Below, one piece after another: positions 35,922 through 44,390 of a DNA stretch of 64,000 nt. The notes under the pieces are model-generated. The model was not told the DNA's origin. It saw only the letters and a program-made list of their open reading frames with translations, and ran no database searches. The translations under genes were made by a program, and so were the position numbers. Where the stretch lies: positions 1 through 64,000 of the forward strand of contig NZ_CANMLT010000003.1 in NCBI RefSeq assembly GCF_947498805.1, read 5' to 3'. Each line of letters starts with the position of its first letter. Position 1 is the stretch's first letter. This DNA is from an uncultured Tenacibaculum sp. GTDB lineage: Bacteria > Bacteroidota > Bacteroidia > Flavobacteriales > Flavobacteriaceae.

Positions 35922-36791
35922 ATGGGATTGAATCTTACTCAAATCGACAGGGTAAAAACAATTACAAAAGAAGATTTTATTAAAAACTACTTTAAACCAC
36001 AAAAACCAGTGGTTATTGAGCAATTTATTGAAGATTGGCCGGCATACAATAAATGGTCTTTAGAGTATATGAAAGAAGTTGCTGGTGACAAGACAGTTCC
36101 TTTATATGACGACAGACCAGTTGATTATAAAGATGGTTTTAACGAACCTCATGCTACCATGAAAATGAGTGAGTATGTAGATTTATTAAAACGAGAGCCT
36201 ACTAAGTTTAGAATCTTTTTATGGAATATATTAAAAGAAGTACCTCAGTTACAGAAAGATTTTAAATTTCCTGATTTTGGTTTACGTTTAATGAAAGGTT
36301 TACCAATGTTGTTTTTTGGTGGTACAGATTCGTACACTTTTATGCACTATGACATTGACTTAGCTAATATTTTTCATTTTCATTTTGAAGGAAAAAAGAA
36401 ATGTATTTTGTTTGATCAAAAGCAAAATAAATTCTTGTATAAAATTCCACATTCATTAATCACAAGAGAAGATATTGATTTTAATGACCCAGATTTTGAA
36501 AAATGGCCAGCATTAAAAAAAGCTCATGGGCATGTTGCAGAATTAGAGCATGGTAATGTATTGTATATGCCTGAAGGTTATTGGCATTATATGCGATATG
36601 TAACTCCTGGTTTCTCTATGAGTTTAAGAGCGATTGCACGTAACCCTAAAAACTTAGGGAAAGCAATCTATAATGTTTTTGTTATGAGAACTGTTGATAA
36701 TGTAATGCGTCGAATAAAAGGTCAGAAGTGGATCGACTGGAAGAATGAACAAGCAATTGTTAGAACGAATAAAGTAAATAATATAGCATAA
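35922..36791 (+). CDS. Cupin-like (JmjC-type) Fe(II)/2-oxoglutarate oxygenase family protein
   Basis: A 289-aa cupin_8/JmjC-like protein. The iron-binding facial triad is visible as H142-Y-D144 (FMHYDIDLANIFHFHFEGKK) and H222 in EGYWHYMRY. The N-terminus (PVVIEQFIEDWPAYNKW) is typical of this group. Members hydroxylate protein or RNA side chains; the substrate is unknown. A terminator follows the stop. Confidence 0.87.
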   Translation: MGLNLTQIDRVKTITKEDFIKNYFKPQKPVVIEQFIEDWPAYNKWSLEYMKEVAGDKTVPLYDDRPVDYKDGFNEPHATMKMSEYVDLLKREPTKFRIFLWNILKEVPQLQKDFKFPDFGLRLMKGLPMLFFGGTDSYTFMHYDIDLANIFHFHFEGKKKCILFDQKQNKFLYKIPHSLITREDIDFNDPDFEKWPALKKAHGHVAELEHGNVLYMPEGYWHYMRYVTPGFSMSLRAIARNPKNLGKAIYNVFVMRTVDNVMRRIKGQKWIDWKNEQAIVRTNKVNNIA

Positions 36792-36792
36792 G

Positions 36793-36817
36793 AAAAGCGC
36801 CAATAGGCGCTTTTTTA
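36793..36817 (+). terminator. Rho-independent terminator after the cupin-like gene
   Basis: AAAAGCGCC, loop AATA, GGCGCTTTT and further T residues. The GC-rich stem and T-tract are classical; it can also serve the convergent minus-strand gene ending at 36835. Confidence 0.9.
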
Positions 36818-36834
36818 TTTATAGTTGTTCAAGT

Positions 36835-37215
36835 TTATAATTTTCCAAATAATCTTTGAAAGAAGTTTTTACTTTTCTTTACAGCTTCTTGAACTTCCTC
36901 TTCTGCATCTTCTGCAAAATCGGCAATATGTTCACTAGCTTCTCCTAATACTTCAGAGGCTTTTTCTACCATATCCTCTAAACTTTCTTTTGTTTCTGAG
37001 GCTATTTCAGTTGCTTTCTCTTTGATGTTTTGAACAGACTCGTCAGACATTGCATCAGAAATTTTTTCTTTAGCATCTTCTGCAAAATCCACTACATGCT
37101 CAGCAGCTTCTCCTGCAATATTACTTGCTTTTTCGGTAACATTGTCCATAACCTCTTTTGCTTTATCCACCCCTTCATTAAGGTTCTCTTCAAAACTTTT
37201 CTTTCCTTCTTCCAT
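36835..37215 (-). CDS. LEA/YtxH-like amphipathic helical protein with internal duplication
   Basis: A 126-aa, very acidic, all-helical protein lacking aromatic-rich core motifs. Two related units can be aligned: EAAEHVVDFAEDAKEKISDA and EASEHIADFAEDAEEEVQEA, each preceded by a KAS helix. A basic end (KSKNFFQRLFGKL) could bind membranes. It resembles LEA-like stress proteins; no enzymatic role is expected. It lies just downstream of the TM2 gene on the same strand. Confidence 0.7.
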   Translation of the reverse strand: MEEGKKSFEENLNEGVDKAKEVMDNVTEKASNIAGEAAEHVVDFAEDAKEKISDAMSDESVQNIKEKATEIASETKESLEDMVEKASEVLGEASEHIADFAEDAEEEVQEAVKKSKNFFQRLFGKL

Positions 37216-37227
37216 TGTTAGAAAAAT

Positions 37228-37533
37228 TTAAAACCAACCTCTTTGATTTACTTGATAAGTTTGAACAAATTCTTCATCTGATTTCGTCAAATAAATAATT
37301 CCTTCTACTAATCCAATAATCCATGGAATATAAATTAAAAACGCTCCAATTATCACACACATTAAAAGCATAGAAATTAAAGTCGCTCCTAATAATATTA
37401 AACCCTCCTTAGTATAACCTAAGACAAATTTATGTACTCCAAAACCTCCTAAAATAATTGCTAAGATTCCTGCTAAAATTCGTTTACTTTCTTGAGTTGG
37501 AACTGGATTTCCATTTTCGTTTACTACTTCCAT
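37228..37533 (-). CDS. TM2-domain membrane protein
   Basis: A 101-aa protein with the TM2 domain: KRILAGILAIILGGFGVHKF, LGYTKEGLILL and a second helix ending IPWIIGLVEGIIYL. Two transmembrane helices with a short turn. Bacterial TM2 proteins have no assigned role. It lies 12 nt upstream of the helical protein gene and is probably co-transcribed. Confidence 0.85.
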   Translation of the reverse strand: MEVVNENGNPVPTQESKRILAGILAIILGGFGVHKFVLGYTKEGLILLGATLISMLLMCVIIGAFLIYIPWIIGLVEGIIYLTKSDEEFVQTYQVNQRGWF

Positions 37534-37564
37534 AAGTTAATTTTAAAGTTGATATGGGTTAAAT

Positions 37565-37957
37565 TTATAAAAAAGCTTCGTCTTTTGGCTCCCATAATTC
37601 AATTTTATTTCCGTCTAAATCAACTATCCAACCAAATTTACCATAGTCGTATTCTTCAACTTTATCAATAACAGTAACTCCTTGTTCTTTCAATTCTTCA
37701 AGTAGTTCTACCAAATTCTCCACTCTATAGTTGAACATAAAGTCTTTTTTAGAAGGTGAAAAATATTCGGTATCTTTTGTAAAAGGGCTCCATTGTGTAG
37801 AAGCTTTCTTTCCTTCATTATCTTTCCACCAAAATGTACATCCCCAATCGTCTGTATTAAATCCTAAATGTTGTTTATACCAATCTTTTGTTTCTTGAAC
37901 GTCGTTTGCTTTAAAGAAAACTCCTCCGATACCTGTTACTCTACCTTTTTTTTTCAT
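37565..37957 (-). CDS. VOC/glyoxalase-like protein
   Basis: A 130-aa single VOC domain: GIGGVFFKANDVQETKDWY at the start and FGWIVDLDGNKIELWEP at the end, with the metal-ligand Glu in IELWEP. Such stand-alone members are glyoxalase/bleomycin-resistance-like with unknown substrate. Its ATG overlaps the stop of the DUF1801 gene by 4 nt (ATGA). Confidence 0.85.
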   Translation of the reverse strand: MKKKGRVTGIGGVFFKANDVQETKDWYKQHLGFNTDDWGCTFWWKDNEGKKASTQWSPFTKDTEYFSPSKKDFMFNYRVENLVELLEELKEQGVTVIDKVEEYDYGKFGWIVDLDGNKIELWEPKDEAFL

Positions 37958-38412
37958 CGTTTCTTTACATTAGTTTCATAAATTTCCACCCACTCTTCTA
38001 CAGTCATTTTAGTACATAGTTCCGCTATCAAATCAAAGGGTATTTCTTCAATTTTCTTAAAACGAATACAGCTTTTACCCATATCAAGTTTTCTTTTAGA
38101 ATGCTTTGGATATTCTTCTACAAACCAATCTAACAATTCCTTTTTAGCATAAATTCCGCTATGGTATAGATTTATCGAGTTTTTTTGAGAAGCTATATTC
38201 ATAAATGGAAGTGGTAGACTTGTATCACAATGATACCCCTCTGGATAAATGGAATGTGGTACATAATACCCTATCATTTTATAATTGATACCTTCCTCAA
38301 ATCCTTTTGGTAAATTCTCTCGAATAACCTTTCGTAATTGTTCCATAACCTCTTTTCGTTCTTCTGGAACCTGAGCAATATATTCTTCTGGTGTATTAGC
38401 CTCGTATTGCAT
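37954..38412 (-). CDS. DUF1801 (YdhG-like) protein
   Basis: A 152-aa protein of the YdhG/DUF1801 type: TPEEYIAQVPEERKEVMEQL, GFEEGINYKMIGYYVP, and a C-terminal LDMGKSCIRFKKIEEIPFDL. The function of the family is unknown. It is coupled to the VOC gene by a 4-nt overlap and lies 6 nt after the DUF4199 gene. Confidence 0.83.
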   Translation of the reverse strand: MQYEANTPEEYIAQVPEERKEVMEQLRKVIRENLPKGFEEGINYKMIGYYVPHSIYPEGYHCDTSLPLPFMNIASQKNSINLYHSGIYAKKELLDWFVEEYPKHSKRKLDMGKSCIRFKKIEEIPFDLIAELCTKMTVEEWVEIYETNVKKR

Positions 38413-38418
38413 AGTGTT

Positions 38419-38880
38419 TTATTTACGTTGTAAAAATAATGCTGATAATAAAGATATGATAAATCCAATAATAGTTACTAAGACCAACATAAAGAGTGCA
38501 GCCATCGTACTTGTCATTTCAATTATTTCATCCTCTCTTCCCTTATCTATGAGCATTTGTTCATAGTTAGCAAAAAAATCAGGATTAATAAATTTTGTAT
38601 ATATAAAATCGGCAATTCCTATTCCTATCCCTACAAATAATGAAATTAAGATTCCGATAGCAAGACCTCTTCCTAACGAAACAACTCCATTATTTATATT
38701 ATCTCGATAGTGTTTTATTGCAAAAAAGATAAAGGATAGTGACAAAAATATAGAGAGGTATCCTAATATTTCATTTGTGGAATAATCGAAATTATCTATT
38801 CCTATCATAAGATGTAGCATAAAGATTATAAACCCGGCTGCTACTCCATATAAACCATACTTTAAAACTGTTGCTTTCAT
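38419..38880 (-). CDS. DUF4199 membrane protein
   Basis: A 153-aa protein with about four transmembrane helices (about 10-27, 39-57, 70-92, 127-148) and the NGVVSLGRGLAIGILISLF motif typical of the Bacteroidota-specific DUF4199 family. Role unknown. It lies downstream of the LuxR-type gene on the same strand, 99 nt apart. Confidence 0.83.
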   Translation of the reverse strand: MKATVLKYGLYGVAAGFIIFMLHLMIGIDNFDYSTNEILGYLSIFLSLSFIFFAIKHYRDNINNGVVSLGRGLAIGILISLFVGIGIGIADFIYTKFINPDFFANYEQMLIDKGREDEIIEMTSTMAALFMLVLVTIIGFIISLLSALFLQRK

Positions 38881-38979
38881 AATTTATAAATTAATATTTT
38901 CTACTTTCAAAAGTAGTTTCTTATCAAAATTATTGCCTCATACTAAAGTACCAAAGCACTCATACTTTAGTTCTTAAAG

Positions 38980-39390
38980 TTATAAAATATTGATTTCTTT
39001 TGCTATTTGTACTGCATGTGTTCTTCTTTTAGCATTTAATTTAATGAGTAGATTAGATACATGTGTTTTAATAGTACTTTCAGATAAAAATAACGCAGTT
39101 GCAATTTCTTTATTAGAAAGTCCTTTAGCTATTAACTCTAAAACCTCGTATTCTCTTGAGGTAATTTCCAATTCTTTTATTTTAGAAGTGTTTATTTCCT
39201 TTTTAAGGTCTTCTTCCGTTTTTCCAATCCTTCTATTAAAATAAATTCCTATAAAAAAAGATAAGACAGCAATCACAGAAATAATCACCTCTGTTCTCAT
39301 TCCACCCGAAATAATGGAATATTTACTTATTTGAAAAAGTGCTAATAACGCAATTATTAACGCCGAAAAAACAAGAATTGTTTTCTTCAT
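38980..39390 (-). CDS. Membrane-tethered LuxR-type transcriptional regulator
   Basis: A 136-aa protein: two N-terminal transmembrane helices (about 5-20 and 34-51), a short linker and a C-terminal LuxR helix-turn-helix (about 72-132: EITSREYEVLELIAKGLSNK, then IATALFLSESTIKTHVSNLL). There is no receiver domain. It may act from the membrane on its neighbour, the DUF4199 gene; that is inference. Confidence 0.87.
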   Translation of the reverse strand: MKKTILVFSALIIALLALFQISKYSIISGGMRTEVIISVIAVLSFFIGIYFNRRIGKTEEDLKKEINTSKIKELEITSREYEVLELIAKGLSNKEIATALFLSESTIKTHVSNLLIKLNAKRRTHAVQIAKEINIL

Positions 39391-39399
39391 ACAGGCAAG

Positions 39400-40338
39400 T
39401 TAACAAAATTTTGCTTTGATTTTATCTACAATAGTTTGCGCCAGTTTCTCTTTACTTTCAACTGTCCAACCCGCAACATGTGGAGATAATATTACATTTT
39501 CTGCATTAATTAAATATTGAAATGCCTTTGGCATTTCTTTCTCTGTAAATAAATTTTCAAAGGATTTCTTTTCATACTCCAATACATCCAAACCAGCACC
39601 AAGTATCTTACCTGATTCTAAAGCAGCTACTAAATCCTTTGTTACTACAGATTTTCCTCTAGCAGTATTAATCAACCAAAAAGGTTTAGAAAACCTATTG
39701 ATAAAATCAGCGTTAATCATATTCATTGTTAGCGCTGTTTGTGGGGTATGCAAACTCAAAACATCTGCTTTTTGTTGTAATTCTTCTAATGATACTTGTT
39801 TACAGTTTTCATCTTCAACATTAGACTTAATATCATAACATAAAACATCTACATCAAATCCACGAAGTTTTTTTGCAAATGCTTTTCCCATGTTTCCATA
39901 TCCAATCAAGCCTACAGTTTTCCCATCCAATTCAACACCTCTATTCTCTTCTCTAAGCCATTGTCCACTTCTTACTTCATTATCCGCTTTATTGAGTTTA
40001 TTAAACAACGACAGTAACATTCCTAAAGCATGTTCACCAACTGCATTTCTATTTCCTTCAGGAGCCGAAATTAATGCAACTCCTTTCTCTGTTGCATAAT
40101 CACAATCAATATTTTCTAAGCCAGCTCCTACCCTACCTATAAATTTAAGATTAGTGGCCTTATCTAAAAATAGTTTGTCAATGGTAAATCGGCTACGAAT
40201 TACAATTCCATCATATTGATCTAACTTGGCTTCTATTTCTGTCTTTAATGAGCTATAATCTTCCTCATTTATAAAACCTAACTCTTTAAGTTGATTTATT
40301 AATAGCGAGTGATTGGTATCTAGATGTAGTACTTTCAT
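39400..40338 (-). CDS. D-isomer-specific 2-hydroxyacid dehydrogenase (SerA-like)
   Basis: A 312-aa protein with the NAD-binding motif GLIGYGNMGKAFAKKL, the catalytic Arg in INTARGK and His in LSPHVAGWT. It lacks the C-terminal ACT domain of full-length phosphoglycerate dehydrogenase, so 3-phosphoglycerate dehydrogenase activity is possible but not certain; the substrate stays open. It lies downstream of panB, but a terminator hairpin separates the two. Confidence 0.85.
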   Translation of the reverse strand: MKVLHLDTNHSLLINQLKELGFINEEDYSSLKTEIEAKLDQYDGIVIRSRFTIDKLFLDKATNLKFIGRVGAGLENIDCDYATEKGVALISAPEGNRNAVGEHALGMLLSLFNKLNKADNEVRSGQWLREENRGVELDGKTVGLIGYGNMGKAFAKKLRGFDVDVLCYDIKSNVEDENCKQVSLEELQQKADVLSLHTPQTALTMNMINADFINRFSKPFWLINTARGKSVVTKDLVAALESGKILGAGLDVLEYEKKSFENLFTEKEMPKAFQYLINAENVILSPHVAGWTVESKEKLAQTIVDKIKAKFC

Positions 40339-40341
40339 ATC

Positions 40342-40373
40342 TATAAAAAATAAAACCTTCCAAAAAGGAAGGT
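40342..40373 (-). terminator. Terminator after panB
   Basis: On the minus strand ACCTTCC, loop TTTTT and GGAAGGT are followed by TTTTATTTTTT. It lies between the panB stop (40380) and the dehydrogenase start (40338), so those genes are probably not one simple operon. Confidence 0.8.
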
Positions 40374-40379
40374 CAATTT

Positions 40380-41198
40380 TTAATATTGTTCTTTTTCGTT
40401 AGGGAAATCAACCGATTTTACGTCGTCTATGTATTGTTTAAATGCATTGGTCATTTCTCCATACATATCTAAATATCTTCGTAAAAAACGCGGATTAAAT
40501 TCATGTGTCATTCCTAACATATCATGTGTTACTAATACCTGCCCGTCTACTCCAGGTCCTGCTCCAATTCCAATTACAGGAATTGTTAAACTCTCTGCTA
40601 CTTCCTTTGCTAATTGAGCTGGAACTTTTTCTAAAACTAAAGCAAAACAACCTAGTTTTTCTAGAAGTTTAGCATCCTCCTTTAATTTTATCGCCTCTTC
40701 TTCTTCTTTAGCTCTTACTGTATAAGTTCCGAATTTATAGATAGATTGTGGCGTTAAACCTAAGTGTCCCATTACCGGAATTCCAGCAGTAAGAATTCGA
40801 GATATAGATTCTCCTATTTCATCTCCTCCTTCTAATTTTACCGCATGACCTCCTGTTTCTTTCATTATTTTAATAGCAGATTCTAAAGCGTTTTTGGAGT
40901 TTCCTTGATACGTCCCAAAAGGTAAATCAACTACAACTAAACAACGATCTATAGCTCTTACTACAGAACTTGCATGATAGATCATTTGATCTAATGTAAT
41001 TGGTAATGTCGTTTCATGACCTGCCATTACATTTGACGCTGAATCTCCAACTAAAATCACATCTATTCCTGCTCCATCAACAATCTTTGCCATTGTATAA
41101 TCATAGGCTGTTAACATCGAAATCTTTTCTCCATTTGATTTCATCTCTACCAATGATTTTGTTGTAATCCTTTTATATTGCTTTTTTGCTACAGACAT
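40380..41198 (-). CDS. panB: 3-methyl-2-oxobutanoate hydroxymethyltransferase (PanB)
   Basis: A 272-aa PanB, first step of pantothenate synthesis. Conserved segments: [40 protein letters not shown] is split across the usual DS motif, [17 protein letters not shown] and [20 protein letters not shown]. Length is typical. No panC or panD is adjacent. Confidence 0.96.
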   Translation of the reverse strand: MSVAKKQYKRITTKSLVEMKSNGEKISMLTAYDYTMAKIVDGAGIDVILVGDSASNVMAGHETTLPITLDQMIYHASSVVRAIDRCLVVVDLPFGTYQGNSKNALESAIKIMKETGGHAVKLEGGDEIGESISRILTAGIPVMGHLGLTPQSIYKFGTYTVRAKEEEEAIKLKEDAKLLEKLGCFALVLEKVPAQLAKEVAESLTIPVIGIGAGPGVDGQVLVTHDMLGMTHEFNPRFLRRYLDMYGEMTNAFKQYIDDVKSVDFPNEKEQY

Positions 41199-41347
41199 TG
41201 TTTTTTATTTTAACGATTGTAAAAATACACAAATATTCATTTATCCCTTTTATTTTTTAACTCGTTAATCTTCTGTTAATCTTTGTTTGATAAATTTTTT
41301 AAACGTTTGGTTTTAAATAGTTTTACCACCCAACTAATCATTACATT

Positions 41348-41824
41348 ATGCAAAAAATCATTACTTTTTTAATTGTTGTTGTTTTTACTAGCATTATAAA
41401 TGCACAAAGTAACAAAGAACAAGAAGCCACTATTAAGCAAACAATTAACACTTTTTTTGATGGACTTCATAAGGGAGATAGCGCAATTGTAAACTCAACT
41501 CTTCATAAAAACTTAAAAGTTCAAACAACCTTTACCAATAAAAAAGGGGAGAAACACTTAAAAACAGAAACTAAAGAACAGTTATTAATAAATATTGCTA
41601 GCAAAAAACCCGAAAACACCTATTTAGAAAAGCTTTTATCTTGGAATATACATATTGATGGCAACCTAGCTTCAGTATGGACTCCTTATGAGTTTTACTT
41701 TAATGGAAATTTTAGTCATTGTGGTGCAAACTCTTTTCAACTATTTAATAACAATGGAAAATGGGAAATTATCTATCTAGTGGACATGAGAAGAAGAGGA
41801 AGTTGTAAAGCAGTTAAAAAATAG
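41348..41824 (+). CDS. Secreted NTF2-like (lumazine-binding/DUF4440-type) protein
   Basis: A 158-aa protein with a signal peptide (residues 1-20, ending INAQS) and a small cone-shaped NTF2-like fold: IKQTINTFFDGLHKGDSAIV, WTPYEFYFNGNFSHCG and the C-terminal GKWEIIYLVDMRRRGSC. Periplasmic; function unknown. The next gene starts 3 nt after it. Confidence 0.78.
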   Translation: MQKIITFLIVVVFTSIINAQSNKEQEATIKQTINTFFDGLHKGDSAIVNSTLHKNLKVQTTFTNKKGEKHLKTETKEQLLINIASKKPENTYLEKLLSWNIHIDGNLASVWTPYEFYFNGNFSHCGANSFQLFNNNGKWEIIYLVDMRRRGSCKAVKK

Positions 41825-41827
41825 AAT

Positions 41828-42751
41828 ATGAAGAAAGTCTTCTTTTTTATTTTCATTATTTCAGCGCAATTAAATTTTGCTCAAAAACCACAGCTTTTCT
41901 TACCAGAATTATTCAGTGGCTTACCGAATGTTAGAGATTTCTCAATGAATAAGGCTCAAGATGAATTTTATTTTACGGTTGAAAGTTACTTGAAAGAATA
42001 CTCATTTATTGCCTATTCTAAGAAAGTTAATGGTATTTGGCAATCTCCTAAGACAGTTTCTTTTTCAGGACAATATAAAGACCTAGAACCTTTCTTATCT
42101 CCTGATGGATTGAAGCTATTCTTTGCTTCCAATAGAAAAGATAATGTATCTACAGAAACGAAGACTGATATGGATATATGGTATGTAACTAGAAAATCAA
42201 TATCTAGCGAATGGTCAGAACCAATTAATGTTGGAAGTAATGTTAATACCTCTGCTAATGAATTTTACCCATCTGTAACGAATAACGGAGATTTGTTTTT
42301 TACAGCTGAATATGAGAACTCTTTAGGTAAGGAAGATATTTATGTAAGCCGGTTTGTAAATGGAAAGTACACTAAGCCGTCTCCTTTGAGCTCAGGTGTA
42401 AACTCTGAAAAATATGAATTCAATGCTTTTGTAGCTCCTGATGAAAGTTTTATTATTTTTACTTCCTATGGAAGAGAAGATGATATGGGAAGAGGTGATT
42501 TATACATTAGTAAAAAAGGGGAAAACAACCAATGGAAAAAAGCGAAACACCTTTCAAAAATTAACACTAAAAGGTTAGATTACTGTCCGTTTGTTGATTT
42601 GAATACTCAAACACTTTATTTCACTTCTAATCCAAGTGAGATTAGCAAATCATTAAAACATAAAATGACATTTAAAAAAATTGTTGATTATATTAATAAT
42701 ACCCCTAATGGTTTAAGTAGAATTTATACATACCCTTTCAGTAAAAAATAA
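41828..42751 (+). CDS. Secreted PD40/TolB-like beta-propeller protein
   Basis: A 307-aa protein with a signal peptide (about 1-18) and PD40-type propeller repeats: FLSPDGLKLFFASNRK, FYPSVTNNGDLFFTAEY, FVAPDESFIIFTSYGRED, CPFVDLNTQTLYFTSN. It is likely periplasmic and binds a ligand or protein. It is probably co-transcribed with the preceding gene and lies just upstream of the ECF sigma factor, which may control it. Confidence 0.82.
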   Translation: MKKVFFFIFIISAQLNFAQKPQLFLPELFSGLPNVRDFSMNKAQDEFYFTVESYLKEYSFIAYSKKVNGIWQSPKTVSFSGQYKDLEPFLSPDGLKLFFASNRKDNVSTETKTDMDIWYVTRKSISSEWSEPINVGSNVNTSANEFYPSVTNNGDLFFTAEYENSLGKEDIYVSRFVNGKYTKPSPLSSGVNSEKYEFNAFVAPDESFIIFTSYGREDDMGRGDLYISKKGENNQWKKAKHLSKINTKRLDYCPFVDLNTQTLYFTSNPSEISKSLKHKMTFKKIVDYINNTPNGLSRIYTYPFSKK

Positions 42752-42753
42752 TG

Positions 42754-42761
42754 TATATTTG
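42754..42761 (+). promoter_or_regulatory. -7 box for the ECF sigma factor gene
   Basis: TATATTTG matches TAnnTTTG exactly and ends only 5 nt before the ATG at 42767, so the mRNA would be leaderless or nearly so. Confidence 0.55.
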
Positions 42762-42766
42762 GCGTG

Positions 42767-43333
42767 ATGAACCAAAATGAAAATTCCTTAGACCCCAATA
42801 AGTGGATTGACACTTATGCTGATTACCTTTTTAACTACGCTGTAGTTAGAGTTAACAGTAGTGACATAGCTAAAGATTTAGTGCAAGAAACATTTTTTGC
42901 GGGGTTAAAATCTGCAAAAAACTTTGAAGGTAAGTCTACTGAAAGAACATGGCTAGTTTCAATTTTAAAAAGAAAAATTATTGATTACTACCGTAAGATT
43001 AATTCTAAAAAAGGTCAGGCTGAAGTAAGAATGAATTTCTATGACAATGGTGATAGTGAAGGAAATTGGATTGAAGAAAGAGTTCCACAATCATGGAAAA
43101 ATGAAGCTGAAAAGACAATTGAAAACAATGAGCTAAAAAGTCAGTTAGAAGATTGTATCGAAGCTTTACCTCAGAAATATGGTATGGTTTTTAGAATGAA
43201 AACAATACAAGAATTTGAAACTGAGGAAATTTGTAAGGAACTAGATATTACCCCGTCAAATTTATGGGTCATAATCCATAGAGCTAGAACCCAACTAAGA
43301 AATTGTATGGAAAAGAACTGGTTTAATAAGTAA
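42767..43333 (+). CDS. ECF-type RNA polymerase sigma factor
   Basis: A 188-aa sigma-70 family protein of ECF size. Region 2 shows NYAVVRVNSSDIAKDLVQET and KSTERTWLVSILKRKIIDYY; region 4 shows LEDCIEALPQKYGMVFRMKT and the HTH ICKELDITPSNLWVIIHRAR. A GTG at 42764 is an alternative start one codon upstream. The next gene, 7 nt away, encodes a probable anti-sigma partner. Confidence 0.92.
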   Translation: MNQNENSLDPNKWIDTYADYLFNYAVVRVNSSDIAKDLVQETFFAGLKSAKNFEGKSTERTWLVSILKRKIIDYYRKINSKKGQAEVRMNFYDNGDSEGNWIEERVPQSWKNEAEKTIENNELKSQLEDCIEALPQKYGMVFRMKTIQEFETEEICKELDITPSNLWVIIHRARTQLRNCMEKNWFNK

Positions 43334-43340
43334 AAAAACA

Positions 43341-43604
43341 ATGTTTAGAAAATTTTTAATTACGTGTGATGAAGCAACCACCATCTGTGACAAAAGTCAA
43401 TATGGTGAGGCTACATTTTTAGAAAAAATAAAACTAAACTTTCATCTATTAGTTTGCAAGGTATGTTCAATGTACACGAAACAAAATAGAACTATGTCTA
43501 AACTATTTAAGATGAAAGCTTCAGATTGCCAACAAGAAACTCAATGTCTTTCTAATTCAGATAAAGAAGCATTGAAAGAACAGTTAAAGCAATTTAAAAT
43601 GTAA
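43341..43604 (+). CDS. Short zinc-binding anti-sigma factor candidate
   Basis: An 87-aa protein. The ZAS signature H35-x3-C39-x2-C42 (NFHLLVCKVC) is preceded by the EATTICDKSQYGEATFLEK stretch typical of zf-HC2-type anti-sigma domains. Unlike many anti-sigmas it has no transmembrane helix, so it should be cytosolic. Three more cysteines lie further on. It follows the sigma gene by 7 nt; two terminators follow it. Confidence 0.78.
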   Translation: MFRKFLITCDEATTICDKSQYGEATFLEKIKLNFHLLVCKVCSMYTKQNRTMSKLFKMKASDCQQETQCLSNSDKEALKEQLKQFKM

Positions 43605-43613
43605 AACTTTTTT

Positions 43614-43639
43614 CGGTTTTAGTTTAAAAACCGTTTTTT
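43614..43639 (+). terminator. Terminator 1 after the sigma/anti-sigma pair
   Basis: CGGTTTT, loop AGTTTA, AAAACCG and a run of T. Confidence 0.8.
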
Positions 43640-43656
43640 GATTTTTTGTTAGATTG

Positions 43657-43692
43657 AAACGGGATTTACATTTCAGTAAATTCCGTTTTTTT
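43657..43692 (+). terminator. Terminator 2 after the sigma/anti-sigma pair
   Basis: AAACGGGATTTAC pairs over 13 positions (one G-T) with GTAAATTCCGTTT around loop ATTTCA and is followed by T7. It ends right before the -7 box of the next gene. Confidence 0.82.
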
Positions 43693-43693
43693 A

Positions 43694-43701
43694 TACTTTT
43701 G
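43694..43701 (+). promoter_or_regulatory. -7 box for the O-methyltransferase gene
   Basis: TACTTTTG is an exact TAnnTTTG match, 16 nt before ATG 43718. Confidence 0.6.
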
Positions 43702-43717
43702 TTTTAAAATTTAATTT

Positions 43718-44359
43718 ATGCATTTTCTACCAGAAGATATTGACCATTATGTTGTAAGTCATTCTCAACAAGAGCCTACAATCTTAAAAGAATTAAGTAG
43801 AGAGACTTGGCAAAAAGTATTGAATCCTCGCATGCTTAGTGGTGCTTTTCAAGGTCGTGTTTTATCTATGATTTCTAAGCTTGTTAATCCTAAGAACATT
43901 TTGGAAATAGGAACTTATACAGGGTACTCTGCTCTTTGTTTAGCTGAAGGAATGCAGGAAGATGGTATTTTACATACAATTGATAAAAACGAAGAACTTG
44001 AAGAACTTCAATATAAATACTTTCAAAAATCAGTTCACAAAGACCAAGTTATTCAGCATGTTGGAAATGCTTTAGAAATTATACCAACAATTGAAACCAA
44101 GTTTGATCTGGTTTTTATTGATGCAGATAAATCTAACTACGTAAACTACTTTAACCTTATCATTGGTAAGATGAACAAAGGAGGCATTATTTTATCGGAT
44201 AATGTTTTATGGAGTGGTAAGGTAGTTGAAGAGCTTGACCCTAAAGATATAGACACTAAAGTATTGTTAGAGTATAATACATTACTTAATCAAGATCCTC
44301 GCTTAGAAACCGTTTTATTACCTATTAGAGATGGTTTAACTATAAGTAGAGTAAAGTAA
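43718..44359 (+). CDS. Class I SAM-dependent O-methyltransferase
   Basis: A 213-aa protein of the caffeoyl-CoA O-methyltransferase-like family: motif I NILEIGTYTGYSALCLAEGM, acidic motif HTIDKNEE, metal-site motif DLVFIDADKSNY and GGIILSDNVLWSGKV. Length matches bacterial cation-dependent O-methyltransferases; the substrate is unknown. Monocistronic between two strong terminators. Confidence 0.92.
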   Translation: MHFLPEDIDHYVVSHSQQEPTILKELSRETWQKVLNPRMLSGAFQGRVLSMISKLVNPKNILEIGTYTGYSALCLAEGMQEDGILHTIDKNEELEELQYKYFQKSVHKDQVIQHVGNALEIIPTIETKFDLVFIDADKSNYVNYFNLIIGKMNKGGIILSDNVLWSGKVVEELDPKDIDTKVLLEYNTLLNQDPRLETVLLPIRDGLTISRVK

Positions 44360-44388
44360 CACATATTAAATATGTGTTACTTTCTTTA
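44355..44388. terminator. Terminator between O-methyltransferase and histidine decarboxylase genes
   Basis: AGTAACACATATT and AATATGTGTTACT are a 13-bp perfect inverted repeat with almost no spacer, overlapping the plus-strand stop codon, followed by a T-rich tract. It separates convergent genes. Confidence 0.75.
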
Positions 44389-44390
44389 AT

